Of a stretch of 64,000 bases of DNA, positions 1 through 11,811 are shown one piece after another. The stretch covers positions 454,001 through 518,000 of the forward strand of contig NC_087109.1 in assembly GCF_963855985.1 (NCBI RefSeq), given 5' to 3'. The notes below the pieces were generated by a model. It ran no database searches and had not been told where the DNA came from. It saw nothing but the letters and a program-made list of their open reading frames with translations. This DNA is from Ostrinia nubilalis (Eukaryota > Arthropoda > Insecta > Lepidoptera > Crambidae). The position numbers and the translations under genes are program-made. Within the stretch, counting starts at the first letter, position 1. The number at the start of each line of letters is the position of its first letter.

Positions 1-2196
1 GTGACTACGCCTTTCCAAACATGAAAATTACTATGCAACTACATTAGCAACTTTGTTCAGTTCAGTATTCTGAAAATCTTGTTTTATACTTTTTCAGCGT
101 CGTTTTTTGTCGTAGTTGGGTTTTAGTTTTTTTTACTTTTTATTTATTATTTGTACTATTTTGGTGTTAAAGTGTATTTGTGGCGCATAATATTAACAAA
201 AATAAAATTGATGAACTAATAAGTAGTAAAGAAGCTATGAACGAAAAGATGTGAATTATATGCAATCAGCCCATGAATACAGGTAAAGTCACAAGCAAAT
301 GCTAGTAATATATATATATTCAAAATGTACAAGTAAAGCGCTTTCAAATGATACCAAACACGGTATATTTATCTTAACTTTATTTTTTTACTCTGTATGT
401 TTTGTCCGTTAGAGGGCGCCACATTAGATTTTGTGAAACCCCATATAGCCTATAACCAGCGGACAATTAAGACGCTTCTAATGATATGTCATTTGTCGAA
501 TTCTGATAAGTAGTTCAGAAGTTACGAGGGAACAGATGAACATACATACATACATACATACATAGCCTGTCAAAATCATAACCCTCCTTTTGCTTTGCCG
601 TAGTCGGGTAAAAACTGATCCACCTTGACTTTTTAAAACGAAAAGGCGTTTTGGAAATGTTTTTCATATTGACATGACATAATAAATCAACACAATACAT
701 CTGAACATGTTGTAGGTATTTATGAGCACAGAATAAAATAGTACTTTGGTATATGAGCACACGCCTATTCTTTCTTAACACACCCTTTATTGGTAAAAAG
801 ATATAATGAATTAAAATTCGTCTCGAATTTCTCTTTCTTCATCAAGGCACTTTGAGGCAAAAGAGGTTTTTACTCAATTGACTATCTAGAGAAGTGACAA
901 ATTAGTAAAAGGAATAATAAAATTGGTTATTAAGAATTATTATTATTATAATGTGGTCGTTATTATTCATTCATTGGAAATATATCGAAAGGATCCCAGG
1001 AATTGGACTTTTGTTGTTTTATAATTGACCTCAACTTCCACTGAATGAAATATTAAATTATCGAGAAGTATTTCTACAGTCAGTTGTGTTTAAAACTTCT
1101 TTTCTTCAGTTCAGGTCGACTTGGCTATTTTGAAGAAGGCTGTATTTGTTTTTGCTATTACACATGAATGTAAGAAAAATAGGCTGATTAAGACTACAGA
1201 CAAGATATACGATTTTGAGAATTTGATAGTCCATTGATTTTTTAAAATTATGTTCCAGGTTAATTAACGACAAAATGATGGCCTCCAAACTTGGTGGTTT
1301 GCTTCACCGAAACACCAACTAAGTACTTATGCTAGTTCGAATCCCGCTAAAAGCAATAAATAGGTATAAGTGGGATGGGCCCAAAATTTTGTACATGAAG
1401 TTTAATATTCATGATAAAACTGACCAAAATAATCAAAATCTCATTTTTGTAATAGGTAAGGCTTCTAATAAGTTTTTTCACGCGAATAAAAAAAGCCAAC
1501 ATACCTACTATCACCTGCTAAAAACGTCACCCTAATCCGATCGCAACTGGATCATCATCGGAAGCAATCTAAAAACGCAATTAAAAAGCCGCCTAAAGAA
1601 ATCCGCCCACCGGTCGAGCGACCGGTCCGCCGCCCAATCCGGCATCCCACTCTGGGCTCCTGAAAGCTTCAGTACGAATCGTCGCGCTACACAGGGCATA
1701 CGTTTCTGCCCGCCTCTCACATTCTCCTTAAAAAATCTAATCCTTCACTTAAAACTAATACTAATAGTCACTAAACTAACACCTTTAAACATTAGTTAAT
1801 TAACTGAAATTTTTAGTACACAATCAAAAAACTCCACAGGTGGTCGGTTTGGGTTTCCACGTCAATTTTTAGTCTATTAATTAATATTAATCTTGGCATA
1901 TCGAATTTAAGCAATTAGTAACAAGTGATGCTTAATTGGTAAAGTTAATTTAAGGTATTTAATTTGTTTCGTGGCCAATTTGCTGTGATAGTGCTGCTTA
2001 TGATTTGGGGTGGTATGAAGGTTATGAAAGTAACAGGTATGATACAGTATTATTATTTTTATAGAATAAGGTTTTCTGGGAAAAAATGCTTTCTTAGAGC
2101 CTCGAGTTTACAGTAAATTTACTAATGCGTACATAGTAAATAGAACGGTACTGGCTTACAACGTCAAAAATAAGTAATTCGATAATTATTTACTTA
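1..2196. other. AT-rich intergenic DNA
   Basis: No convincing gene or repeat boundary was seen. There is a short (CATA)n microsatellite near 540-563. A GC-richer patch at about 1545-1730 stands out from the surroundings; it has an open minus-strand frame (1532-1720) with no recognisable domain and no splice or promoter context, so it is not called as a gene. Confidence 0.5.
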
Positions 2197-2317
2197 GGCT
2201 GGGTTGCTCCATCTTTACTTTAACTTTGATAAACGTCAAAAATCTGTCAAACTCCATACAAAATACACCGGTAATCGTTAATCTTTAAGGTTAAAGTTAG
2301 GTGGTGGAACTCAGCTT
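2197..2317. mobile_element. MITE family A, copy 1 (GGCTGGGTTGC inverted ends)
   Basis: About 120 bp with inverted ends beginning GGCTGGGTTGC and ending in the degraded complement. Internal blocks CAAACTCCATAC and ACGTCAAAAATCTGTC are shared with copies at 11127-11246, 58779-58890 and 60317-60422. It is a non-autonomous DNA transposon with no coding capacity. Confidence 0.8.
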
Positions 2318-2329
2318 TAGATAAATAAA

Positions 2330-2529
2330 TCTATATATAAAAGAAAGTCATGTTAGTTACTCCACTTATAACTCAAAAACGGCTGAACCGATTTAGCTAA
2401 AAATTGTCAGGGAGGTAGTTTAGAGCCAGGAGAAGGACATAGGATACTTTTTATCCCGTTCGAAAAGAAAAAAAAAAGTCTGCTTATTTATTGCCATTAA
2501 GGCGGAACAAAGTTCGCCGGGTCAGCTAG
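2330..2529 (+). mobile_element. Non-autonomous Helitron
   Basis: It starts with TC (TCTATATATAAAAG) after A and ends in a GC hairpin followed by CAGCTAG and then T. This is the 5'-TC...CTRR-3' structure of Helitrons with A/T flanks. It is 200 bp with no coding frame, and diverged from the more abundant Helitron types in this window. Confidence 0.75.
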
Positions 2530-2971
2530 TAATACATAAATAAAAAAGATATGGTCACCAATGTCACGGTAGTTCAAAGGCAAGAGCAGTTGCTATGATC
2601 CTCGGTTCGAGTCTCACCTGAGACAGTAGATTTCTTTTTTTCAAGAAATCATGTTCTTTGTAGAATTTTTTGTCAGTATAAATGCTCAAATAACAACAAA
2701 ATATAGAAACCATTTATTACGGTAAAGGAACGCCGGGTCTTTCTGTATTCTCACTACCGCAACCATACTGTACCGTTTTATATTCCCCATTTATATTTAT
2801 GTGCGTGGCGTGCCTGGAAGCGATAATTCTGACATAATTTTACAGTGATGTAGTATTTATATTTGTGTAATAAATATCCATATATCATTAGTAAAAGTGC
2901 GGATATGCAGAACATAAATTTTACCATATTTTTGGCGATACTTGAAACTTGCACCCATTTGATTGAAAAAC

Positions 2972-3249
2972 GGTAAATAAATAAATAAAATAAATAAATC
3001 TTTGGACAATTTCACACAGCGCCAGCTAGCCCCAAAGTAAGCAACTTAATGCTTGTGTTATGGGTGCTAGCTTGACGGATACACTACTTATATACTTTTT
3101 TTTTTTAAATACATACATATTATACATAGTAACACCCAGACCCGTCACAGAAATTAAAATTCATCATTTCAATTTCTGCCCGGCCGGGAATCGAACCCGG
3201 GACCTCTCGGCATAGTAGTCCGTTCTGAACCACTACACCAAACGGCCGA
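2972..3249 (-). mobile_element. tRNA-headed SINE
   Basis: On the minus strand the element opens at 3249 with a tRNA-like head: A box around GGTGTAGTGGTTC and B box GGTTCGATTCC near 3187-3197. A body and internal A-run follow (3094-3106 on the plus strand as T's), and the tail is AT-rich repeats of the ATTT type. The tRNA-like part is the Pol III promoter of the SINE rather than a functional tRNA gene. A partial relative of the body lies at 57580-57690. Confidence 0.75.
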
Positions 3250-6075
3250 CAACGGTAATAACGTGCTTTAAAGTTCAAAATCTAGTGCGGGATATTGGAT
3301 GAGTAGGTACTTGTCACCACAAACCAAGCGATACACGTTTTAAAATAAAATTAAAATAACATTTTATTTTATTTAAAAACGTGTAAAAACGCTGTAAAAA
3401 TGAAATTTTCCCCGTAAATATTTGGCAAATCTCATGACGTCACTTGTTTATCAACACAATTGACTAATTTATTATTTGAACTTAATGAAATTTGACATTT
3501 ATTTACATTTAACAGATATTTTTACAACTAACGCAAACTTAACTCTGAACAAAAAACAATTAAATTTAAATTTTATAAATAGTAAAAAGACTAATCATTT
3601 AAGTTACCCTTTTCTTTAAGGCTAATCTTTTTATGAACCTAAGTTCACAGGATTAAAATGACGATTATTTCAAATCAAAATCAAATAAAAAAATATTTAA
3701 TTAGGTACAAAGGTACGCAATTGTTTCAAAGAATTGTGGTACAAAAACCTTCGAGCAAGAGGTCGACTCGTGCTTCGCGGGTTTTTGGCCTCAGGGCTCA
3801 AGGGCTTGTAAGAAGTTATCCTGAAAATATTCTTGTCGTAATAAAATTACTAACTCTACGTTACATGACTATTTCAATTACGTACAAAAAATTTGAATTT
3901 GCAGCGAGCGCTACATCTGAAAGTGTGTAGATTTTGTATCACAAAAAGTCATAGAAAACTGACTATAGTGACTGAGTTTCTTACTCTACCTTCTTTCAGC
4001 GTGAACTCACATTATGATCACCAATTATTGGAAAGATGTAATTTATTTACATCTCAGTAGGTATACTGCGATTCGTATAAGCGCTTTGCCAAAGCCTTTA
4101 ATGGTATAAATAGGTTTTAAGTTCAACGTAAAAGTTTTTCTTCATATTTTGGTTCAATATGGTCATTAATTTTATCGCAAGGCAGGCACTTTATTTACTA
4201 ACTCTATGAAACCACTCATTTTCGCCAATAAAAGGCTTCCATTTGCCAAGTAGCAGTCTAATTTTACCGCCCACCCCTGTATACTGTTGCCATCTACGGG
4301 TAGGTACGTATTATAACGAGGAAAGATTTGGCAATTGTTTGTTTCTTTGTAGTTAATGAGCTTCGAAATGGACTGGACCACAGATCACAGAAACTAAAGG
4401 GAGATGTGACAAGGGGGCGGGGCCGGTGTCGCAGCAATATGCCCAAAAACAGAACACATTGCTCGTGAAAGCAATGATGACAGCAGCGACGTCAAAATAT
4501 AAACAGTTTACATAGCTTGCGTAGTGCCAAGGATTATTCGAACGTTGAGTACTGATACCGCAGTGGATAATGAGCACATAATTATTTTGATTACTTTGTG
4601 TGTGTGAATATCTAATGCGACACTGAGTTTCGAACTCAGCGCATTAGTTGGCATATTTCTATATCTCTATGGCCAGAACCAAGTAAAGTATTTAAGATGA
4701 AATTCATATAAAATCATTTTATTATTGCAAGTAGGCTTTTAAAAGGCACTTTTACACATTTTTCTTATTTGACGAACCTCTTCAGAAACTCCAGTTAATG
4801 ATAAACTGTAATAAGACGAAATTGCCCAACCTGTTAAGTGCGTGTCCTAAATAAGCTACCCTCAAAGATTCCGTAAACTTCCAACGAAAAATATTATCAT
4901 AAAGGGAAGTCCCAAATAAGACTTAACGCTGGTTTATTTTAAAAGCTCCGAGAATTCATAAACATTAAATTGATGTAAGTTATAAAAGCCCTTGAAGGCT
5001 TTAGCTTCTCATGAGGAGCAGTATCTGTTTAGTAGGTACTTAGTTCTTAAGTAGTCGCTCATAAATTAATGCATTAATGTAAGGTAGAAATATTTGTAAT
5101 AAATATATTTTTGAAAGTAAAGTCACGTAAAATAGTATTCAGCCGTTTAGTCTTTAAATATATATTAATATACCTACTATAAAAAAAAAGTTTCACAGTC
5201 ATGCTACATTTAACTTTATAATAAATTCTAAGGTTCCAATAATGTTAAAATAAATAGTAAAAGATTAATTGTACTTATTGAATTTGGTGATTAACTTCGG
5301 AATACTTAAGTATTAAGTTAACTGGGTTCCTGAAAATGTTATTTCGAATTGTAGTTTCGAATAACCAATTCATACAAAACAAACCCATTTCGACAGATAC
5401 CTTATTTCTCATTCAATTTCGCAAGAAAACCACACTGTACCTCTTTGCTAAACAAATAATTCCGTGCAATGTTTGGCGAGTAATTTCGTGAAACATTGTT
5501 TCCAAGAAAATTGGATTCGGCATACAGACCGACATGCAAGAATAACTTATTATTTACCATTTAGGCTGAAAAAAGCCTAAAAACTAGAACAAGGCCACAA
5601 ATTATGCTAATAAGAATATCAAACGGACTTAACGTTGAATGTATTATGTTAAAGACGTATTTTATAGTGCCATTTAATATTTGGCAAGCTTTCGATAGGC
5701 AGACAAATCTTAATATTCGATAAAGATTCTTTATTATGTCTGGCCAGCTTGTTTCTGCACTTAGAAAATCAGATAAGTAATATCTAGACTCCAGACTAAT
5801 AAATTAGAATGTGTAATATTTATCTTGGAAAATTTCAAATGATTAAGCATCTCCATAGGGCAAAATGCCTCATATCTAGATACTCGTACATATTAATAGC
5901 TAGACTTTACATTTAATATACTAATGCCCGTTTTCACCATTTAAATAAATATCTGTCTAAAGATATTTATTTATTTATTTATACCCGAAAATACAGAAAA
6001 CAGCCCATCTGAGGTCACAATTCTTGCAATTTATAGAGCTGACATAGTCTTAATTCTAAATCATAACAATACATT
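3250..6075. other. Intergenic DNA, mostly unassigned
   Basis: No gene was identified. A decayed LINE 3'-UTR fragment (GTGACTGAGTTTCTTRC type, see 16629) is recognisable around 3965-4000. A strong stem-loop at 4612-4647 is listed separately. The remainder is AT-rich with only short spurious frames. Confidence 0.4.
4612..4647. other. Stem-loop with two perfect helices
   Basis: CTAATGCG at 4612-4619 pairs with CGCATTAG at 4640-4647, and CTGAGTT pairs with AACTCAG inside it, leaving a 3-nt loop. An ACA bulge separates the 8- and 7-bp helices. The loop and inner strand read GAGTTTCGAACTC, which resembles a tRNA T-arm, so a decayed SINE head is possible. Confidence 0.5.
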
Positions 6076-7996
6076 ATAGTCCAGTCAAATTAGACATGAA
6101 CCCTGCAATAATTCGCATACAGCTGAAAATTGGTACGAATGTTCGGAGCACCATTATGAATTAACTGTGAAAAGTCCCCATCGATCCGACATGTGCTAAA
6201 AAAAAAATTCAAGGTCAAACTTAAAAAATACGAGTTTTTGAGATTTTCAGCCAAACGGTAAGTTTTATCACAAAAATATGTATAACAAGGTTTAAGACCA
6301 TACAATTATCTATCAAAATTGTCTAAACACTTTCTCCTAAGAGTCAGCGTTTCTGAGATTCGATGATCCGAACAGTCAAAAAAGTGTTATCTTCATAACG
6401 ATCTTACACATAAATCCAATGTGATATCGCCTCGTGCCACGACTCAGCATTGTATCATGATGTGTTGTCGACTTCGAATATAAAATTGTCAACCTCAATG
6501 TCCTCTGTCATCTTTAATTATCGAAAAATGGGTGCAACTTTGACGAAGGACTGCACCGTCAGTTTCTAAGATACGAAGTTTTCGTGTATATTATGTTTAA
6601 AAGCTCTTATATGCACACGTCACTACTCTACTTGTAACTCTATGGTCACTTTTTTAGCCCGGTCAAGTCAGAAAATCCAGGTTATAATAATTCGCATAGA
6701 GCTGAAAATTTGTGTGAATGTTGAGAACATAATCCTTAATGAAATGTTAAAAGTCCCCGACGATCCGTCATTTAAAAAAAAAGTTTTCGAAGTCCCAAGT
6801 TTTTTGCATTTTTTGGCTAATTAGTAAACTTATCATAAAAATAGATAAGAAATAATAGTAGATCATAAAATTATCTATTAAAATTGTATTTACCCCTTTT
6901 TGCTAAAAGTCACCGATTATGAGGTAGAACGATTCAAAAAGTTAGTTAAGATGTTCTCGTTATATGCACATGTTTCCACAACACCTATGAGGGTTATTTG
7001 GCGCATTTTTTTTATCAGGTTTCCCCAGTAGGCCTTTTTAAGATGTATTTGTTATCCTGTTCAATTGAAAGCTATTTTAATAGAGTTGAAGTTGTGGACT
7101 TGTGAAGTAGTTAACAGAATGCGAATTCTCCAACTTTTTGCATCGTTACCACATAAACGGTGACTCTTAGGAAAAACGGGCAAAGACAATTTTAATAGAT
7201 AATTTTATGATCTACTACTATTTCTTATCATTTCTTATGATAAATTTACTGTTTGGTGGAAAAAGGCAAAAAACTTGAACTGCGTAAATTTTTTTTTCAA
7301 ATGACGGATCGTTGGGGACTTTTGACATATCATTAAGGATGGTGTTCTCAACATTCACACAAATTTTCAGCTCTATGCGAATTATTATAACCTGGATTTT
7401 CTGACTTGACCGGGCTAAAAGAGTGACCATAGAGTTACAAGTAGAGTAGTGACGTGTCCATATAAGAGCTTTTAAACATAATATACACGAAAACTTCGTA
7501 TCTTAGAAACTCACGGTGCAGTCCTTCGTCAAAGTTGCACCCATTTTTCGATAATTAAAGATGACAGAGGACATTGAGGTTGACAATTTTATATTCGAAG
7601 TCGACAACACATCATGATACAATGCTGAGTCGTGGCACGAGGCGATATCACATTGGATTTATGTGTAAGACCGTTATGAAGATAACACTTTTTTGACTGT
7701 TCGGATCATCGAATCTCAGAAACGCTGACTCTTAGGAGAAAGTGTTTAGACAATTTTGATAGATAATTGTATGGTCTTAAACCTTGTCATACATATTTTT
7801 GTGATAAAACTTACCGTTTGGCTGAAAATCTCAAAAACTCGTATTTTTTAAGTTTGACCTTGAAATTTTTTTTTAGCACATGTCGGATCGATGGGGACTT
7901 TTCACAGTTAATTCATAATGGTGCTCCGAACATTCGTACCAATTTTCAGCTGTATGCGAATTATTGCAGGGTTCATGTCTATTTTGACTGGACTAT
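6076..7996. mobile_element. Foldback element with ~870-bp inverted arms
   Basis: The left arm (6076-6945) and right arm (7130-7996) are long, highly similar inverted repeats around a spacer of about 184 bp. The outer ends read ATAGTCCAGTCAAA in both orientations. Each arm holds two diverged direct copies of one module: an outer one starting near 6104 and an inner one near 6683, both opening ATAATTCGCATA and sharing AAAAGTCCCC. The element therefore has four related modules in the order outer-inner-inner'-outer'. Mirror-image short frames (6090-6305 and 7767-8090; 6642-6824 and 7218-7430) simply reflect the symmetry and match no known protein. No transposase is present. Confidence 0.85.
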
Positions 7997-8139
7997 TATG
8001 CATGTAATACTTTTAACTATTTCATGTCTCTATCTTTTACAACGAAGTTTCTCGAACATGTACCACCATCCTAGACTGCATCCCACTTAACATCAGATGC
8101 GATTGTGGTCAAATAACCTTATAGGCCTTGTAGGCCTTG

Positions 8140-8359
8140 TCTACACTAATATTATAAAGAGGAAAACTTTGTTTGTTTGGTTGTAATGAATAGGCTCAAA
8201 AACTACTGGACCGTTTTTTAAAATTCTTTCCTCATTCGAAAGCTACATTATCCACGAGTAATATAGGCTAAATTTTATTTTGAAGAAAAAAAAAATAGGG
8301 TTCCGTAAAATACGTAGATAATGTAGTCCACGCACGCGAAGCCGCGGGTGGAAAGCTAG
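8140..8359 (+). mobile_element. Non-autonomous Helitron
   Basis: It begins TCTACACTAATATTATAAAG and ends GCCGCGGGTGGAAAGCTAG followed by T. The 3' GC hairpin plus CTAG and the TC start with the ACTAATATTATAAA motif are shared with other Helitrons here. Confidence 0.85.
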
Positions 8360-8997
8360 TTATGTATAAAAAAATGATTTTTACTTAAAATACGCACTAA
8401 GCTATACAAAGACAATCATTACTCTATTTTTCCGATGATGTCAGATTTTTGATAAAAATCAAATTCTAGATGCCTACATTTAGCATTCTAATACTCACCC
8501 ACGACTTTTTGCTTGCCGGGCGACTGCTCCGCAAAAGAAATATAGTGAGTTCGATTCCCACCTTAGGTAATTCGATTTATTTAAGTTATTTAATATACTT
8601 ATAATTTGAGATGAGACTTTATCGCTATAAATGTTTAATATTAATAACTAAGAAGAAATGTAATTGCTATTAAGGTTTCTTGTTTCGTTTTATTGCACTT
8701 CCGCTTTAAGACCTTCAGTTCACGTTTTGCTACTTTTAAACTGCAATTCCGAAGTCAAAAGTTGCTTCATGTAATTACTGTCTTTTAGCTGCTGCGTATT
8801 CTCTCTAATGAGATATAAACTAGTTTTTAAATCCAATTATGAAGTTTTAAGTCTACCTTTTAAAGTACTGAATAGTTTTCATAATATCTATATACCTACT
8901 CGTATATTTACTACTTCCGCAGTTAGACAGAAGAACTGTCACTGATCTCATGATTACATGTATTTATTTATTAAAGCTTTAATCTAATATATTTAAC
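8360..8997. other. Intergenic DNA with a decayed tRNA-like SINE head
   Basis: A B-box-like GTTCGATTCCC occurs at 8549-8559, followed by CACCTTAGG and a tail resembling those at 53990-54030 and 62221-62262, so a degraded SINE relic is likely near 8500-8600. No gene was seen. Confidence 0.35.
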
Positions 8998-9188
8998 TCA
9001 AAGGTGACTGACTGACTGACATAGAGATCTATAAACACACAGCCCAAACCACTGGACGGATCGGGCTGAAAGTTGGCATGCAGGTAGATGTTATGACGTA
9101 GGCATTTGCTAAGAAAGTATTTTACCTAACTCCACCCCTAAGGGGGTAAAACGGGATACACGCGTACGAAGTCGCGGGCGGCCGCTAG
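8998..9188 (+). mobile_element. Non-autonomous Helitron (GTGACTGACTGAC type)
   Basis: It starts TCAAAGGTGACTGACTGAC and ends CGCGGGCGGCCGCTAG before T. Same subfamily as 21780-21974 (minus), the Helitron split by the LTR element at 39851-46350, and a partial copy at 25352-25510. Confidence 0.85.
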
Positions 9189-9329
9189 TAATGCCATATA
9201 ATTGGTACTTATGGCGAACTTAATGCCAGAACACACTATTAAATATGACGTATTCCTTGTCCTAACGTTTTCGGTTTCGGTTGTAACGTCAAACATGGGT
9301 CTTTAAACACAAAATTTATCCCATCCCAA

Positions 9330-9562
9330 TCCCAACTAATATTATAAATGCGAAAGTAACTCTGTCTGTCTGTCTGTCTGTTACGCTTTCCCGCTTAAAC
9401 CTCGCAACCGATTTTGATGAAATTTGGCATAGAGATAGTTTGAGTCCCGGGAAAGAACATAGGATAGTTTTTATCCCGGTTTTTGAAACAGGGACGCGCG
9501 CGATAAAGTTTTTCTGTGACAGACAAAATTCCACGCGGGCGAAGCCGCGGGCGGAAAGCTAG
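9330..9562 (+). mobile_element. Non-autonomous Helitron (young subfamily)
   Basis: It starts TCCCAACTAATATTATAAAT, holds a (TCTG)n tract, and ends CGCGGGCGGAAAGCTAG before T. It is almost identical to the copy at 59217-59466 apart from the (TCTG)n length and one or two bases, suggesting recent spread of this subfamily. The short frames at 9316-9595 are part of this repeat. Confidence 0.9.
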
Positions 9563-9649
9563 TAGAGAAATAATTTCGGCGCTTATAAAATACATACAGC
9601 AATTAATTATTGCTGTATGTATTTTATAAGCGCCGAAATTATTTCTCTA
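9563..9649. repeat. 87-bp perfect palindrome (41-bp arms, 5-nt loop)
   Basis: TAGAGAAATAATTTCGGCGC starts the left arm and its exact complement ends the right arm at 9649. The arms match over 41 bp with no mismatch, around the loop TAATT. It abuts the CTAG terminus of the Helitron to its left. Transcription across it would give a long hairpin. Confidence 0.9.
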
Positions 9650-9654
9650 GCAAG

Positions 9655-10125
9655 TGGAAGCACAGAATAATAATAAGTACTTCGTACAGAAGATTTTCTT
9701 CGCGAAGGTATTTAAAAAAATGTATGCTCAATGTCGTTAACAATATGGTGTAATTTAGCTTGTCTCAAGAGTCGAGCACCATTTTGTTGACAAACGTCAG
9801 TGATCGGTACTGCGCCGAAGACATAGGGCTGACTTCGGTAAAATGATGTGTGACGTGAGGTGCCAAACTGCGAAAAATGGCGGAGGAAATACATGAATAA
9901 GCATGAATTATATTTTGTGTTTCTAATATTATTCAGGCAGTTAAAAAATACTGCACAGTATTAATTGCACCACCGTTTTTACATATGGTTTATTGTCTTT
10001 ACAATGCAAATGGGTGAAGAATACGTGCGTGCGGCAATACTCGCTCGTGGTTGTCCTGTCAATTTGGTATCTCAGGAGGGGTAGTCGCGCGTGTTTTGTT
10101 TTCGATGCAAACTCGCGGAGATGAA
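9655..10125 (-). repeat. Unclassified dispersed repeat, copy 1
   Basis: Roughly 470 bp matched in the opposite orientation by 24683-25203. Shared blocks include GGCCTGTTCATCTCC at one end, TACTGTGCAGTATT, TTTGGCACCTCACGTCACA and ATACCTTCGCGAAG near the other end. The ends are not inverted repeats of each other, and no tRNA head or tail repeat was recognised. The minus-strand frame 9941-10654 runs through it and beyond but matches nothing known. Confidence 0.65.
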
Positions 10126-11126
10126 CAGGCCTGGTGGAAGCTTCTATTAAATATTCTAAAACCCGCTTCTTTGCGCCTAGTGACAAGTTTTCGCTGTTTT
10201 TTGTTTGCAAGATTGCAAAAGTCTGCTGGCGCAACCTATTGCTACAGTTTACGAGATGCACAAGAAAGTACAAAAACTGTATCACATAAAACTGTATCGA
10301 CAACGAATCATGAAATAACAGCAGACGAACCAAACAGTTATCGTCGAATGTTTTCGAGATGACGACCAAGGGTGCTATTACGAAATTTGTATTATTTTTT
10401 CTATATTGTCCATCTTTTTCGTGCGCTAGAGGATTCTTACAAGGGTGAGGAAGACATAGATCCAGATGATGGGCGATATTCGATATAGTTTTGCAGAATA
10501 GTTCGCGGGCAACGTTCCTTTGAAGGATATTAAATGGGCCGGCCAAAATAGGATCAAGAATGAATCCTTTCTTTGTGTGACGGATTTGGCCTGAGTTTTG
10601 GGTTGAATAGAGCCGAATTATCTGTGTACAGGCTATTAGAATTTCTATGTCCACTATTATACAATACTATACGTATATCTAGACGATATTTACGCAATTC
10701 AACCCTTTTGCATTGGTTTTAATGGCGATTTTTCAAAATTGCTGAAATTCTCTTTAGTTCTGGAATTCCTTGACTCCTTTTTTGCATACGTACCTATCTC
10801 ATTATCTAAGATTTAATTTATGTACATCTACAAACAAATACATAGAAATATCCATATTTAAAACATGTTTATCAGTAAAAAGTTTTTATTCAGCTTCTAG
10901 AATCACAGATATAATCCCCACAGACATTTCAACATTTATAGAGAGATCAAAATAGCTTTCAATTGAAGTTTTTGATTTGCATTAGTTATCGTATGTAATC
11001 CTTTGGGATTATGTGATGAGGATTGTTAAATGTTTAATTATGATTACAATGGTAGCTTATTAGAAAACCTACCTCTTTAATTGCAGTTAATTATTCAGTC
11101 AATTTACGCGACGGCCACGACTCTTA
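10126..11126. other. Unassigned DNA
   Basis: A minus-strand open frame (9941-10654, 237 aa) overlaps this stretch. It has no recognised domain, and its C-terminal part lies in a dispersed repeat not kept open in the other copy. No gene is called. Confidence 0.35.
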
Positions 11127-11246
11127 GGGTGGGTTGCACCACCTAATTTTGACGGTAACTATGACGATAACCGGTGATTTTTGTATGGAGTTTGACAGAT
11201 TTTTGACGTTTGTCACAGTTAAAGTAAGATGGTGCAACCCAGCCTT
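11127..11246. mobile_element. MITE family A, copy 2
   Basis: Inverted ends GGTGGGTTGCACCACCT and the complement of GGCTGGGTTGCACCATCT, with the shared internal blocks TATGGAGTTTGACAG and TTTTGACGTTTG. About 120 bp. Confidence 0.85.
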
Positions 11247-11634
11247 AGAGTCTTTATTAAAATTTTACTAAGCAATTTAAATAACCCAATATTAATTATT
11301 TATTTTTAAATTAGGTTTTGTAGTTCCCTACGACCTGTAACGCTGTAATCTATAACATCGTGCTTTGAGCACTCCTTGGACCGTTAGGGCTAGTTCCCAG
11401 TTGTTTTTAGACATCCAGTTTTTTGCAGAATCCAGTTTAAGTATTCGTGTTTTAATATTATCATTCACACGAACGTCCCGTTTGCAGTATCCCACAACAA
11501 ACTGATACGTTCGAATTTCATACAAACTTGTGTGTACACGACACGACTGTCCAATTTTCTAGAATCCTGCATACTAGATCCCGCAAACTGGATTGCCGTG
11601 GATAGAGCCTTTAGACTCTTATATAGATCATGTC

Positions 11635-11811
11635 ATCCACGAAGACGCGCCCCACCATTCTTCCACTAATGTATGAGTGTTATCGGTGCACGCTAAATTA
11701 TCCATGAGTGCACACGCACACTGCAATAACGACGCTCGGATTGCTCGAATCAAACTCCCCGCACCCCGCGCTTCCCTCGACCAAACATTGGCGGGGCGCG
11801 TCTTCGTGGAT
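11635..11811. mobile_element. MITE family B, copy 1 (CACGAAGACGCGCCCC ends)
   Basis: Terminal inverted repeats ATCCACGAAGACGCGCCCC and its complement bound 177 bp. A second copy in the opposite orientation is at 50815-50992. The overlapping frames at 11628-11968 on both strands are artefacts of this GC-rich element. Confidence 0.85.

Noticed and set aside
1532..1720. 62-aa minus-strand frame in a GC-richer patch
   Set aside because: Composition stands out, but no homology, splice site or promoter could be recognised; left as unassigned.
3178..3249. Possible tRNA gene on the minus strand
   Set aside because: A and B boxes are present but the unit continues into a SINE body with an A-rich tail; the same applies to 14478-14540 and 27893-27966.
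6090..8090. Mirror-image short frames in the foldback element
   Set aside because: They occur in pairs only because the arms are inverted copies; the sequences look like translated AT-rich DNA and match no family.
9941..10654. 237-aa minus-strand open frame
   Set aside because: Long for this window, but no recognised domain or signal; its C-terminal third lies in a dispersed repeat whose other copy (24683-25203) has indels that would break the frame.
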